64,000 nucleotides of DNA, taken from Alphaproteobacteria bacterium (lineage in GTDB: Bacteria; Pseudomonadota; Alphaproteobacteria; UBA6615). Made by a program: the position numbers and the translations under genes. The stretch lies in assembly GCA_028279245.1 (NCBI GenBank), contig JANQOE010000121.1, positions 1 to 64,000 on the forward strand, written 5' to 3'. Positions 54,084-62,485 of this stretch are shown here, piece after piece (the first letter of the stretch is position 1; each line of letters begins with the position of its first letter). The notes under the pieces were generated by a model. That model worked only from the letters and a program-made list of their open reading frames with translations, made no database searches and had not been told where the DNA came from.

Positions 54084-55042
54084 CAAACACCGCGCTCATT
54101 TTTGGCGTCAGCGGACAAGACGGCGCCTACCTCGCACAACTGCTGTTGAACAAAGGCTATCGCGTGCACGGCACTTCGCGCGACGCCGAGATCTCCAGTT
54201 TTGCGTCACTTTCGGCCCTTGGCATCCGTGATAAGCTCACACTCCATTCCGCCGCCCCAACCGACTTCCGCAGCGTGCTACAGGCCATTGATCGCGCTGC
54301 GCCGGACGAGATCTACAACCTGGCGGGTCAGAGCTCCGTCGGCCTTTCTTTTGTCGAACCGGTCGAAACGACACAAAGCATTGCCATTGGAACCCTGAAC
54401 ATCCTGGAAGCTATTCGTTTCCTGAACCGTCCAATACGGTTCTACAATGCCAGTTCCAGCGAGTGCTTTGGCAACACGGGCGAGACCCCGGCGAACGAAA
54501 CGACAGCGTTTCGCCCGGTCAGTCCTTATGGGGTCGCCAAGGCGGCCGCGTTTTGGCAGGTGGTCAACTATCGGGAGAGCTACGGACTCTTCGCCAGCAA
54601 CGGCCTGTTGTTCAATCACGAATCACCGCTGCGGCCGCGCCGCTTTGTCACCGCCAAGATCGTTGCCGCGGCGGCGCGCATCGCCAGAGGCAGCGACGAG
54701 CAGCTTGTCCTTGGTGACATATCCGTGCGCCGCGATTGGGGCTGGGCACCGGAGTATGTTGACGCCATGTGGCGCATGCTGCAGTGCGCCGAACCTGACG
54801 ACTTTGTTATTGCAACTGGAACAACCAGCCGCCTGCAGGACTTCGTCAGCACCGTATTCGCCTACTTCGACCTCGACTGGCGCGACCACGTGCGCCTGGA
54901 TAGCAGCCTGCATCGCCCCTCCGACTTGGCCACATCCGTAGGCAACGCCGAAAAGGCATCCCGGGAGCTGGACTGGCAAGCAAGAACCAAGATGCCCGAG
55001 CTAATCGATCGACTGGCAGAAGCCGCAGCAGCGACGCTTTGA
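54080..55042 (+). CDS. GMD-like NDP-sugar 4,6-dehydratase
   Basis: A 320-residue SDR of the Gmd branch. IFGVSGQDGAYLAQLLLNKGY, GTSRDAEISSFASL, YNLAGQSSVGLSFVEPVETT, NASSSECFGNTGETP, active-site SPYGVAKAAAFW, NHESPLRPRRFVTAKI and DISVRRDWGWAPEYVDAMW all match. It is shorter than the classic Gmd at 17921 (368 residues) and differs in the sugar-nucleotide loop, so it may use another GDP-sugar. ATG 54080. Overlaps the following glycosyltransferase gene. Confidence 0.82.
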   Translation: MTNTALIFGVSGQDGAYLAQLLLNKGYRVHGTSRDAEISSFASLSALGIRDKLTLHSAAPTDFRSVLQAIDRAAPDEIYNLAGQSSVGLSFVEPVETTQSIAIGTLNILEAIRFLNRPIRFYNASSSECFGNTGETPANETTAFRPVSPYGVAKAAAFWQVVNYRESYGLFASNGLLFNHESPLRPRRFVTAKIVAAAARIARGSDEQLVLGDISVRRDWGWAPEYVDAMWRMLQCAEPDDFVIATGTTSRLQDFVSTVFAYFDLDWRDHVRLDSSLHRPSDLATSVGNAEKASRELDWQARTKMPELIDRLAEAAAATL

Positions 55043-56169
55043 TGCTTGGTACGGCCCGGGCCATTGCCAGAGAGACACTGCGGTCCGCCTCGGCCGCCGC
55101 TTTTTCAGCAGGACACCGCGCCGGAATCATCGCCAGCCGGACGCCATCGGTTCAATTTGTCATTGAGCCACAGGACTGGGCGATCCGCCGGTTAGGCGAG
55201 AGTGTGTGCAATGGCGCCAACGCACTGCGGCCGGGGATCGCCGCGACAACCCTAGCGCCGCACCGGACCTTTGATGGCCTGCTGCACTTTGGATCCCAGT
55301 ACATGTGGCTGGCTTGGCGGCGCCATGTGTCGAGAACAAACCACCTGGTTACATCCTTTCTCCATGGGAAACCGCAGGACGGCCCGGAGGTGGCACGGCA
55401 TATTGACAACTTTCTCGCTTCCGTGCCCGACCTCGACCGCATTGTCGTCTCCAACACGCTCGTCAACAACCGCCTCCGAACATGGGGCGTGCCGAGTACC
55501 AAACTGGTTCAAATACCGCTAGGTGTGGACACGCACGCGTTTGTGCCCGGCACCGCCCAAGACCGCGCTGTAGCCCGCCGGCAGTTTACCGTCCCCGATG
55601 ATCATGTTTGCATCGGATCTTTTCAGAAGGACGGTGTAGGCTGGGGCGACGGCATGGTCCCGAAACCGATCAAGGGACCCGACTTGTTCGTCGATGCGGT
55701 CGCGAGTGTTCACCGGCAAAGGCCGGTCTACATTCTACTAACGGGACCGGCCCGCGGATTTGTGAAAGAGGGATTGTCGCGACATGGTGTGCCATTCCAT
55801 CATGAGTATCTCGACGATTACCGGCAGATTGTTGACTGCTATCGCGCCCTTGACATCTACCTGATGACATCCCGCGAAGAAGGCGGCCCGCTGGCTGTCA
55901 TGGAAAGCATGGCGACAGGAACACCGGTCGTCTCGACGCCGGTCGGCATGGCGCCCGACCTGATCACTGACGGGACCTCTGGCGCGCTCGTCTCTCCCGA
56001 TTTGGCCGAAAGCGCCACTGCAATCGCCGACAAGATACTCGAACTCCTTGCGCATCCCGATCTCGACGCACTGACGGCAGCGGCACGCGATGCGGTTATG
56101 GTCGCGGATTGGGGGACAGTGGCGGTGCGCCACCTCAAGGAAGTCTACGAGCCCCTGCTGACCGAATGA
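55042..56169 (+). CDS. glycosyltransferase family 4 protein
   Basis: A 375-residue GT-B enzyme. LVTSFLHGKPQDGPEVARH, VVSNTLVNNRLRTWGVP, VQIPLGVDTHAFVPG and KGPDLFVDAVASVHRQRPVYILLTG are in GT4 order. The donor-site motif is SREEGGPLAVMESMATGTPVVSTPVG with the EX7E pair. Start ATG 55042 follows TTG 55039 in the same frame; either may be used. Its stop overlaps the next start (ATGA). Confidence 0.82.
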   Translation: MLGTARAIARETLRSASAAAFSAGHRAGIIASRTPSVQFVIEPQDWAIRRLGESVCNGANALRPGIAATTLAPHRTFDGLLHFGSQYMWLAWRRHVSRTNHLVTSFLHGKPQDGPEVARHIDNFLASVPDLDRIVVSNTLVNNRLRTWGVPSTKLVQIPLGVDTHAFVPGTAQDRAVARRQFTVPDDHVCIGSFQKDGVGWGDGMVPKPIKGPDLFVDAVASVHRQRPVYILLTGPARGFVKEGLSRHGVPFHHEYLDDYRQIVDCYRALDIYLMTSREEGGPLAVMESMATGTPVVSTPVGMAPDLITDGTSGALVSPDLAESATAIADKILELLAHPDLDALTAAARDAVMVADWGTVAVRHLKEVYEPLLTE

Positions 56170-57266
56170 TCACGACCGCGAAACGCGACCCAATCGTGCG
56201 CGGCTTGGCCCGCAACATCTATCGGACAGGGATTGGGTTGCAATGCGCCGTCACAGCAAGGCGGCAACCACGCCGTGAAGCACCACGCGTTTTTTACGCC
56301 GGCGGCCGATCCGGCAACGTCGGCGGACCACGTGTGAAACTGCAGCGGCTCGCCGCAGCTTTTCCGGAGCATCGCCGCAGCTTCAATCTCGTCTACATCC
56401 TTTCGAACGCGCCCCATCTCCCGACCTTCGCGCTGAAGCACCTCTCAACTCGGCAGGTGCCAATCGTCCACAATCAGAACGGCGTTTTCTATCCCGGTTG
56501 GTTCGCCGGGGATTGGCGCGCGCGCAACGCGGACATGGCGCGTAGCTATCATCGTGCCGACCATGTTCTCTGGCAGAGCGAGTTTTGCCGACGGGCCGCG
56601 GACGAGTTTCTCGGCATTCGCGAAGGACCCGGGGAGGTCTTGTACAATGCGGTCGATACCGAAGTTTTCGCTCCCAGACCCGGCCGCAGCCAAGACAAGC
56701 CGTTTCAGTTTTTGGCTTCCGGCAAAGTCGACACACACGCGTTCTACCGGCTTGAGACCGCTTTGCGCGGCCTCGGGATTGCTGTTGAGCATGGGCTCGA
56801 CTGCAGCTTGACGATCGCCGGATGGCTTTCCCGTGAGGCGTCCGAAGCGGCCGGTCGCCTCGTACAGGATCTGGACCTCACCCGACGCGTGAAGTTCACT
56901 GGTGCATACACGCAAGCCGATGCGCCCGCCATCTATCGGCAAGCGAACGCCTACATCTCCACCCAATACAACGACGCCTGCCCAAACGCGGTGATCGAGG
57001 CACTCGCCAGCGGCCTGCCCGTCATCTACTCCGCCACTGGCGGCGTCCCTGAACTGGTCGGCGAAACAGCCGGCATCAGCCTGCCCTGCGACACCGGCTG
57101 GGACCGCCCGCGCTGGCCCGAGCCGATCGCCATTGCTGAGGCGATGACCAAGGTAGCTATGAGCCAAGCGTCGATGGCCGCGGCGGCGCGCGCCCGTGCG
57201 GTCGAGCGCTTTACACTGACGGGCTGGATCGAACGCCACCGACAGGTGTTCCAAGATCTGCTGTGA
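56166..57266 (+). CDS. glycosyltransferase family 4 protein
   Basis: A 366-residue GT-B enzyme. The N-terminus has FYAGGRSGNVGGPRVKLQRL, then IVHNQNGVFYPGWFAG and HVLWQSEFCRRAADEFLG. LYNAVDTEVFAPRPG starts the second domain, with KFTGAYTQADAPAIYRQAN and CPNAVIEALASGLPVIYSATGG at the donor site. ATG 56166 overlaps the previous stop. The next gene overlaps by four bases (GTGA). Confidence 0.82.
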   Translation: MITTAKRDPIVRGLARNIYRTGIGLQCAVTARRQPRREAPRVFYAGGRSGNVGGPRVKLQRLAAAFPEHRRSFNLVYILSNAPHLPTFALKHLSTRQVPIVHNQNGVFYPGWFAGDWRARNADMARSYHRADHVLWQSEFCRRAADEFLGIREGPGEVLYNAVDTEVFAPRPGRSQDKPFQFLASGKVDTHAFYRLETALRGLGIAVEHGLDCSLTIAGWLSREASEAAGRLVQDLDLTRRVKFTGAYTQADAPAIYRQANAYISTQYNDACPNAVIEALASGLPVIYSATGGVPELVGETAGISLPCDTGWDRPRWPEPIAIAEAMTKVAMSQASMAAAARARAVERFTLTGWIERHRQVFQDLL

Positions 57267-58051
57267 AACGCGCGCTCCTCTCTGTAATTCGCGGGCTCGG
57301 GCTGATCTACCGGGTATTCCCTAGCGCCTGGCGCCGACAGATCCTGTTCGGCCTGTTTGTCCTTGAAGGACGTGCCGGCCCGCCTCCGACCGGATTGCGC
57401 AACCTCTTCGCGCTTTGGGACAGGCTGGACCTGGCCATCAACGAACGGGCAATGGCCCTGGGACAAGGAGAGCACCCAAAACATCGCCTGACTGACTACC
57501 ATCGGTTCTTCACCCAGCGGATCGGCAACAGTGCGCGTGTACTGGACATCGGTTGTGGCCTCGGCGCCGTCGCCGCATCGATCGCCGGCGAGAGTCCTCA
57601 ACGCAGAGTGATGGGGATTGACTTGAACGAGCACAATGTTGTCCGAGCTACTGCGAGTCATCCACTGCCCAACTTGACCTTCGCTACGACCGACGCAACG
57701 ACCGATCTACCGACGGGTCCGTGGGACGCGGTCGTCTTGTCAAACGTCCTCGAACACATCGATGACAGGGTGGAATTTCTTCAGAGAATTGTTCGCCAAG
57801 CGGCACCCAACCAAATCCTCATTCGGGTTCCGCTGTTCGAGCGCCATTGGCATATGCCGCTCCGACAAGAACTCGGTGTTTCCTATCGGTCGGATCCGGA
57901 CCACAGGATTGAACACAAGCTTTCGGAATTTGTTGACGAAGTTACAGCAGCCGGTCTGTCCATCGTCGAACTGGTCACGCGCTGGGGTGAAATCTGGTGT
58001 GCTTGTGCGGTTGGCGCGCAGATCGAGACCGGCAAGACTAAGGCAGCCTGA
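57263..58051 (+). CDS. SAM-dependent methyltransferase
   Basis: A 262-residue class I methyltransferase. The N-terminal 90 residues form a helical, possibly membrane-proximal segment (VIRGLGLIYRVFPSAWRR). Motif I is VLDIGCGLGAVAASIAG, then MGIDLNEHNVVRA, DAVVLSNVLEHIDDRVEFL and ILIRVPLFERHWHM. It probably methylates a lipid-linked or polymer-bound sugar, but this is inference. GTG start overlaps the previous glycosyltransferase gene. Confidence 0.78.
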   Translation: MKRALLSVIRGLGLIYRVFPSAWRRQILFGLFVLEGRAGPPPTGLRNLFALWDRLDLAINERAMALGQGEHPKHRLTDYHRFFTQRIGNSARVLDIGCGLGAVAASIAGESPQRRVMGIDLNEHNVVRATASHPLPNLTFATTDATTDLPTGPWDAVVLSNVLEHIDDRVEFLQRIVRQAAPNQILIRVPLFERHWHMPLRQELGVSYRSDPDHRIEHKLSEFVDEVTAAGLSIVELVTRWGEIWCACAVGAQIETGKTKAA

Positions 58052-58069
58052 AACCAGAGAGCCTCCAAC

Positions 58070-59959
58070 ATGTGTGGCATTGCCGGCATTACACGGTTCA
58101 AGGGATTGGACATGGGCGGCCTCGACCGCATGCTCGGGCGGGCGATCGAACGTCTGCGCCGTCGCGGCCCTGACGCATCAGCAACATGGCAGGATAGTCA
58201 CTGCGCGTTAGCGCACACCCGCCTCGCGGTCATCGACCTTAGCGACCGGGCAGCGCAGCCGATGGCAGCGCACAACCGGGTCATCTCCTACAATGGTGAG
58301 ATCTACAATTTCTCGGAACTGCGCGACGATCTCAGCGCCCTGGGCTACAGCTTTGCCAGCGATAGCGACACGGAGGTTCTGCTGGCTGGTTGGGACGCTT
58401 GGGCAGCGGATTTGCTGCCCCGGCTCGTTGGCATGTTTGCCATCGCAATCTGGGAACCTGCCGCCCGCACGCTGACGCTCGCTCGCGACCGATTCGGTCA
58501 GAAGCCCCTGCTCTATAGTGGAGACACAACCGGGCTCGCTTTCGCCAGCGATCTTGTCGCCCTGCGCGCGTTGAAACCGGACCTTGGCGATGTCTCCCAG
58601 GAGTCTCTCACCCTGTACATGACGCTCGGCTATGTCCCCGAGCCGAAGTGTATTCTTGCGGGCGCGAACAAGTTGCCACCTGGCCATTCTCTCTCCTGGT
58701 CACCTGGCAGCGATCCCCAACTCAACCGATGGTACGACCTCTCACTTCACCGCCTCCCGCGCTTCGACGACACGGAACAGGCGGCGGCTGAGCTGCGTCA
58801 AGCAGTCGACACCGCGGCACGGGCGCGACTGGTTGCGGACGTCCCGGTCGGCGCATTTTTGTCCGGCGGTATCGACTCCACAATCGTCTCCGCTTCTCTC
58901 GCCAACCAGGGCCACCGGTTAACCACATTCACGGTCGGTTTCCGCGGTGCCGGCGACTACTACGAAGAGCGGCCTGCAGCACGGCATCTTGCCAACACCC
59001 TGGGGCTCGATCACATCGAGATAGAAGTGACGCCGGATCAGGCCCACGACGCCATACCGGCAGTATTCGAGAACTTTGACGAACCCTTTGCCGACTCCTC
59101 CGCCGTGCCGACATACCTGCTATCCGAGGTCGTTCGGCAACACGTAACTGTCGCGCTCACCGGCGATGGGGCGGATGAGGTCTTCGGCGGCTATCGCAAG
59201 TATCAGGGTGAAATCCAGGCCGGGCGCTACCGGCGCCTTCCACAGCCGCTGCGGGCAACACTAGAGGGAACCCTTCGCGCGCTGCCCGCGACAAAGAACA
59301 ACCGGCTGTTGGAGCGTATCCGCCGGCTCCGCCGCTTCACTGCGCATGCGGCCAAGACACCGGCCGAGCGACATGCAGGCTGGGCCAGCCCACATGAAGA
59401 TAGCGACTTGCTTGCCTTGCTGGGCCACCGAAGTCCAGGCATCATATCCCTTGTAGATGAGCTTCGCTCCCGGTATGCGGACGACGACTGTCTGAACCAG
59501 GTTCTCTTCACCGACATCGACTTGGTCTTGCCGGGCGACATGCTGGTGAAGGTCGATCGGATGTCTATGGCTCACGGGCTCGAAGCACGCTGCCCGTTCC
59601 TCGACCAAAGAGTTGTGGAATGCGCCGCGCGAATGCCCGGCAACTTCAAATTGCAACCGGGCAATGGCAAGGCCATTCTGCGGCGCGCGTTTGCCGATTG
59701 CGTGCCAAGCGAGGTCTTCTCATTGCCCAAGAAGGGATTCGAGATTCCTGTGGCCAATTGGCTCACGGGTCCCCTACGGGATCTGTGCCGAGCGGCGATT
59801 GACCCAAACCGCTTGCGGCGCCAAGGCCTGTTCGATCCACTTGTACCGCAGCAGTGGTGGGATGACCTGAACGCCGGGCGGCGTGACACCGCAGCGGCCC
59901 TCTGGGCCATCGTTGCGTTTCAAGCCTGGGGAGATCAGCACGGCGCGCGCACCTCGTGA
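58070..59959 (+). CDS. asnB: asparagine synthase (glutamine-hydrolysing) family protein
   Basis: A 629-residue two-domain protein. The N-terminal glutaminase begins MCGIAGITRFKG, where Cys2 becomes the nucleophile, with RLAVIDLSDRAAQPM and ISYNGEIYNFSEL. The ATP-pyrophosphatase domain has PVGAFLSGGIDSTIVSASL, and ALTGDGADEVFGGYRKYQ. In glycan clusters such proteins often amidate a uronic or other carboxylated sugar rather than make asparagine; here a carboxyl of a nonulosonate or methylaspartyl group is possible, by inference. ATG 58070. Overlaps waaA. Confidence 0.87.
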   Translation: MCGIAGITRFKGLDMGGLDRMLGRAIERLRRRGPDASATWQDSHCALAHTRLAVIDLSDRAAQPMAAHNRVISYNGEIYNFSELRDDLSALGYSFASDSDTEVLLAGWDAWAADLLPRLVGMFAIAIWEPAARTLTLARDRFGQKPLLYSGDTTGLAFASDLVALRALKPDLGDVSQESLTLYMTLGYVPEPKCILAGANKLPPGHSLSWSPGSDPQLNRWYDLSLHRLPRFDDTEQAAAELRQAVDTAARARLVADVPVGAFLSGGIDSTIVSASLANQGHRLTTFTVGFRGAGDYYEERPAARHLANTLGLDHIEIEVTPDQAHDAIPAVFENFDEPFADSSAVPTYLLSEVVRQHVTVALTGDGADEVFGGYRKYQGEIQAGRYRRLPQPLRATLEGTLRALPATKNNRLLERIRRLRRFTAHAAKTPAERHAGWASPHEDSDLLALLGHRSPGIISLVDELRSRYADDDCLNQVLFTDIDLVLPGDMLVKVDRMSMAHGLEARCPFLDQRVVECAARMPGNFKLQPGNGKAILRRAFADCVPSEVFSLPKKGFEIPVANWLTGPLRDLCRAAIDPNRLRRQGLFDPLVPQQWWDDLNAGRRDTAAALWAIVAFQAWGDQHGARTS

Positions 59960-61272
59960 GCGCCGGCATGGCCTTGTATCGGTTGTACCGAACCGCCACC
60001 CAAATCGGATCGCCGCTTATCCACCACCATCTTCGGCGCCGGCGCCGCAAAGGCCGTGAAAATCCCGAACGCTTCGCGGAGAGACTCGGTTGTTCACGGT
60101 TGCCCCGTCCGTCTGGAACGTTGCTATGGCTCCACGCAGCAAGCGTCGGGGAACTAACATCGACCCTGGCACTTATCGACCTGCTCCGTCGTGAGTTCCC
60201 GGCACTACATATCTTGGTGACCACCGGCACAGTGACGTCCGCACAAATCGCGGCGGACCGGCTACCATCAGCCGTACAACACCAGTATGCGCCAATAGAT
60301 ACGCCTCAGGCTGTCCGGCGGTTCTTTTCGCATTGGCAACCGACGGTCGGTGCATTTATTGAGTCTGAGATCTGGCCGAACTTGCTCCACGAGGCGCGCC
60401 AGCGTCACGTCCCCATGATGCTACTCAACGCTCGCATCTCCGCTGGGTCATTTCGCGCGTGGCGTAGAGTGCCACCACTCGCCCAGACTATGTTTGGATC
60501 ATTCGTCAGAGTGGTCGCCCAGTCGAAGATCGACGGCGATCGACTGAACAAGCTGGGCGCAACTGAAGTGATCTGTGCCACGAGCTTGAAATACGCCGCA
60601 GCCCCGCCACCCGCGGACCCGATTGAGTTAGAGCGTGTCGAAGAAAGTGTTCGCCAGCGGCCTTGCTGGCTCGCCGCCAATACCCATGCGAACGAGGAGA
60701 AAGAGGCGGCGCAGGTTCACTTGAGACTGGCACCTCGGCACCCAGGGCTACTCACTGTCATTGCGCCTCGCCATCCGCAGCGGGGCGACGACATCGCCAG
60801 GACCATCGCCGAAGAAGGTCTAGTCGCAGTACAACGCTCGAAGGGCGAGTATCCGACAAGAGAGATCGATGTCTACATCGCCGACACGATTGGCGAGATG
60901 GGGCTGTGGTATCGGATTTGCCAGGTCGGTTTCATCGGCGGTTCCCTCATTCCGCACGGCGGACAGAGCCCGCTCGAAGCAGCGAAACTAGGCTGCGCCA
61001 TTGTGACAGGTCCTCACACCGACAACTTTCGCGACATCGTCGAAGAGTTTGACACCGGCAAGGCGCTCAAACGCGTCAATGATACGCGTCACCTCGCGGA
61101 AACTGTCGATACCCTGCTCACTGACACCAACGCCCGGTCCACTCAAGTCGCCAAGGCCAGGGAGATCGCCGATAGCAAGCGCAACGTACTCACGGCAACG
61201 CTCGACGCGATCGCGCCTTTCCTGGGCCAATCGCAAAGCCAGAGTCGATCATCGCTAACAATGACCACATGA
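59956..61272 (+). CDS. waaA: 3-deoxy-D-manno-octulosonic acid transferase
   Basis: Transfers Kdo from CMP-Kdo to lipid A precursor at the inner membrane. The 438-residue protein has an N-terminal hydrophobic/basic segment (LYRLYRTATQIGSPLIHHH). The GT30 features are present: RPSGTLLWLHAASVGELTST with the catalytic Glu, VTTGTVTSAQIA, GAFIESEIWPNLL, LNARISAGSFRAW, FVRVVAQSKIDGDRL, IGEMGLWYRICQVGFIGGSL in pieces, IPHGGQSPLEAAKLGC and TGPHTDNF. Start GTG 59956 overlaps asnB; ATG 59968 gives MALYRLYR. It is the only lipid A-related gene in view, inside the O-glycan block. Confidence 0.93.
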   Translation: MSAGMALYRLYRTATQIGSPLIHHHLRRRRRKGRENPERFAERLGCSRLPRPSGTLLWLHAASVGELTSTLALIDLLRREFPALHILVTTGTVTSAQIAADRLPSAVQHQYAPIDTPQAVRRFFSHWQPTVGAFIESEIWPNLLHEARQRHVPMMLLNARISAGSFRAWRRVPPLAQTMFGSFVRVVAQSKIDGDRLNKLGATEVICATSLKYAAAPPPADPIELERVEESVRQRPCWLAANTHANEEKEAAQVHLRLAPRHPGLLTVIAPRHPQRGDDIARTIAEEGLVAVQRSKGEYPTREIDVYIADTIGEMGLWYRICQVGFIGGSLIPHGGQSPLEAAKLGCAIVTGPHTDNFRDIVEEFDTGKALKRVNDTRHLAETVDTLLTDTNARSTQVAKAREIADSKRNVLTATLDAIAPFLGQSQSQSRSSLTMTT

Positions 61273-62435
61273 AGGTCTGTCAGCTCTGCGCCGTCGACTT
61301 CACAATGGCGCGTTTTCTACTGCCCTTGATGCGGGGGATAGCGGACGCTGGCCACGAGGTGGTTGGCGTTTGTGCGGACGGCCCGGAACTCGACCTCGTG
61401 CGGGCCGCAGGGTTCCGAGTCATCCCGCTACCGCTCAGCCGCTCCCTCTCGCCGCCGCGTATTTGGCGGGCCATACGCGAGGTGCGGCGTGTTCTCGTCA
61501 AGGAACGCTTCGATCTCCTGCATGTTCACACGCCAGTCGCCGCCGCCGTTGCGCGGTTTGCGGCACTTGGCATCGGCGTTCCGACGATTGTCTATACGGC
61601 GCACGGATTCTATTTCCACGATCGAATGGCACCGCTGAAGCGGAGCGCCTTCATTGCCATCGAGTGGCTCGCCGGACGCCTGACCGACACCCTGTTCACA
61701 CAGTCTTCCGAAGACGCTGACTCTGCCCGCCGTCTACGCCTATGTCGTACAGGTGATGTTCTGGCCATTGGTAACGGAAGTGATCCAAAGCGCTTCTCTC
61801 CCGACCCCACTGTGCGCGCCCGCATTCGCGCCAAGTTTGGCGTTGCACCCGACCGAGTGGTCATCGCAAGCGTTGGTCGCTTGGTCGCGGAAAAGGGGTT
61901 CCCGGAACTGATCGAGGCCCTGCGGTCTGTCGACGCGGATTTGTGGATCATCGGTGACCGCTTACCGAGCGATCACGCGGAAACCATCGACAGTGTCCTC
62001 GATAAGGCGCGCACAGACCCAGTCTTGATGCGCCGAGTGAAACTCCTGGGCAGGCGCGAAGACGTTCCCGACCTGCTGCGTGCCGCCGACATCTTTTGTC
62101 TGGCCTCCCATCGCGAGGGGATGCCCCGCTCGGTCATTGAGGCGATGCTATCTGGTTTGCCGATTGTCGCGACGGACATTCGCGGTTGCCGGGAGGAGGT
62201 AGAGAATGGCGTCAACGGCATACTCGTTCCAGTCAACGACCAGGTCAGTCTCGCCCAGACCCTCGGGGAACTCTGCTCCGCCCCAGACCGGCGAGCCTGC
62301 TACGGCAGGGCGAGCCGAGAACGCGCCCAAGCCAGTTTCGATGAAGCCCAGGTCGTGGCCCGGCAACTCCAGCACCTTGGCCTGCAGGATCCCGCGAACA
62401 ACACTTTCGACACCGCCCGGCAACTATCCGCCTAA
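61269..62435 (+). CDS. glycosyltransferase family 4 protein
   Basis: A 388-residue GT4 enzyme. MARFLLPLMRGIADAGHEVVG is the N-terminal loop, with LLHVHTPVAAAVARFAA, IVYTAHGFYFHD, LFTQSSEDADSAR and IGNGSDPKRFSPD. The C-terminal domain has IASVGRLVAEKGFPELIEAL, LGRREDVPDLLRAADIFCL and SHREGMPRSVIEAMLSGLPIV with the EX7E pair. It resembles first-sugar GT4 enzymes acting on lipid-linked precursors (PglA, TuaC type). ATG 61269, overlaps waaA by four bases. Confidence 0.85.
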   Translation: MKVCQLCAVDFTMARFLLPLMRGIADAGHEVVGVCADGPELDLVRAAGFRVIPLPLSRSLSPPRIWRAIREVRRVLVKERFDLLHVHTPVAAAVARFAALGIGVPTIVYTAHGFYFHDRMAPLKRSAFIAIEWLAGRLTDTLFTQSSEDADSARRLRLCRTGDVLAIGNGSDPKRFSPDPTVRARIRAKFGVAPDRVVIASVGRLVAEKGFPELIEALRSVDADLWIIGDRLPSDHAETIDSVLDKARTDPVLMRRVKLLGRREDVPDLLRAADIFCLASHREGMPRSVIEAMLSGLPIVATDIRGCREEVENGVNGILVPVNDQVSLAQTLGELCSAPDRRACYGRASRERAQASFDEAQVVARQLQHLGLQDPANNTFDTARQLSA

Positions 62436-62485
62436 GGGGACGTGCCGCATCTACATCGTATGCTAGGGTCGGCGAATAGACCAAC

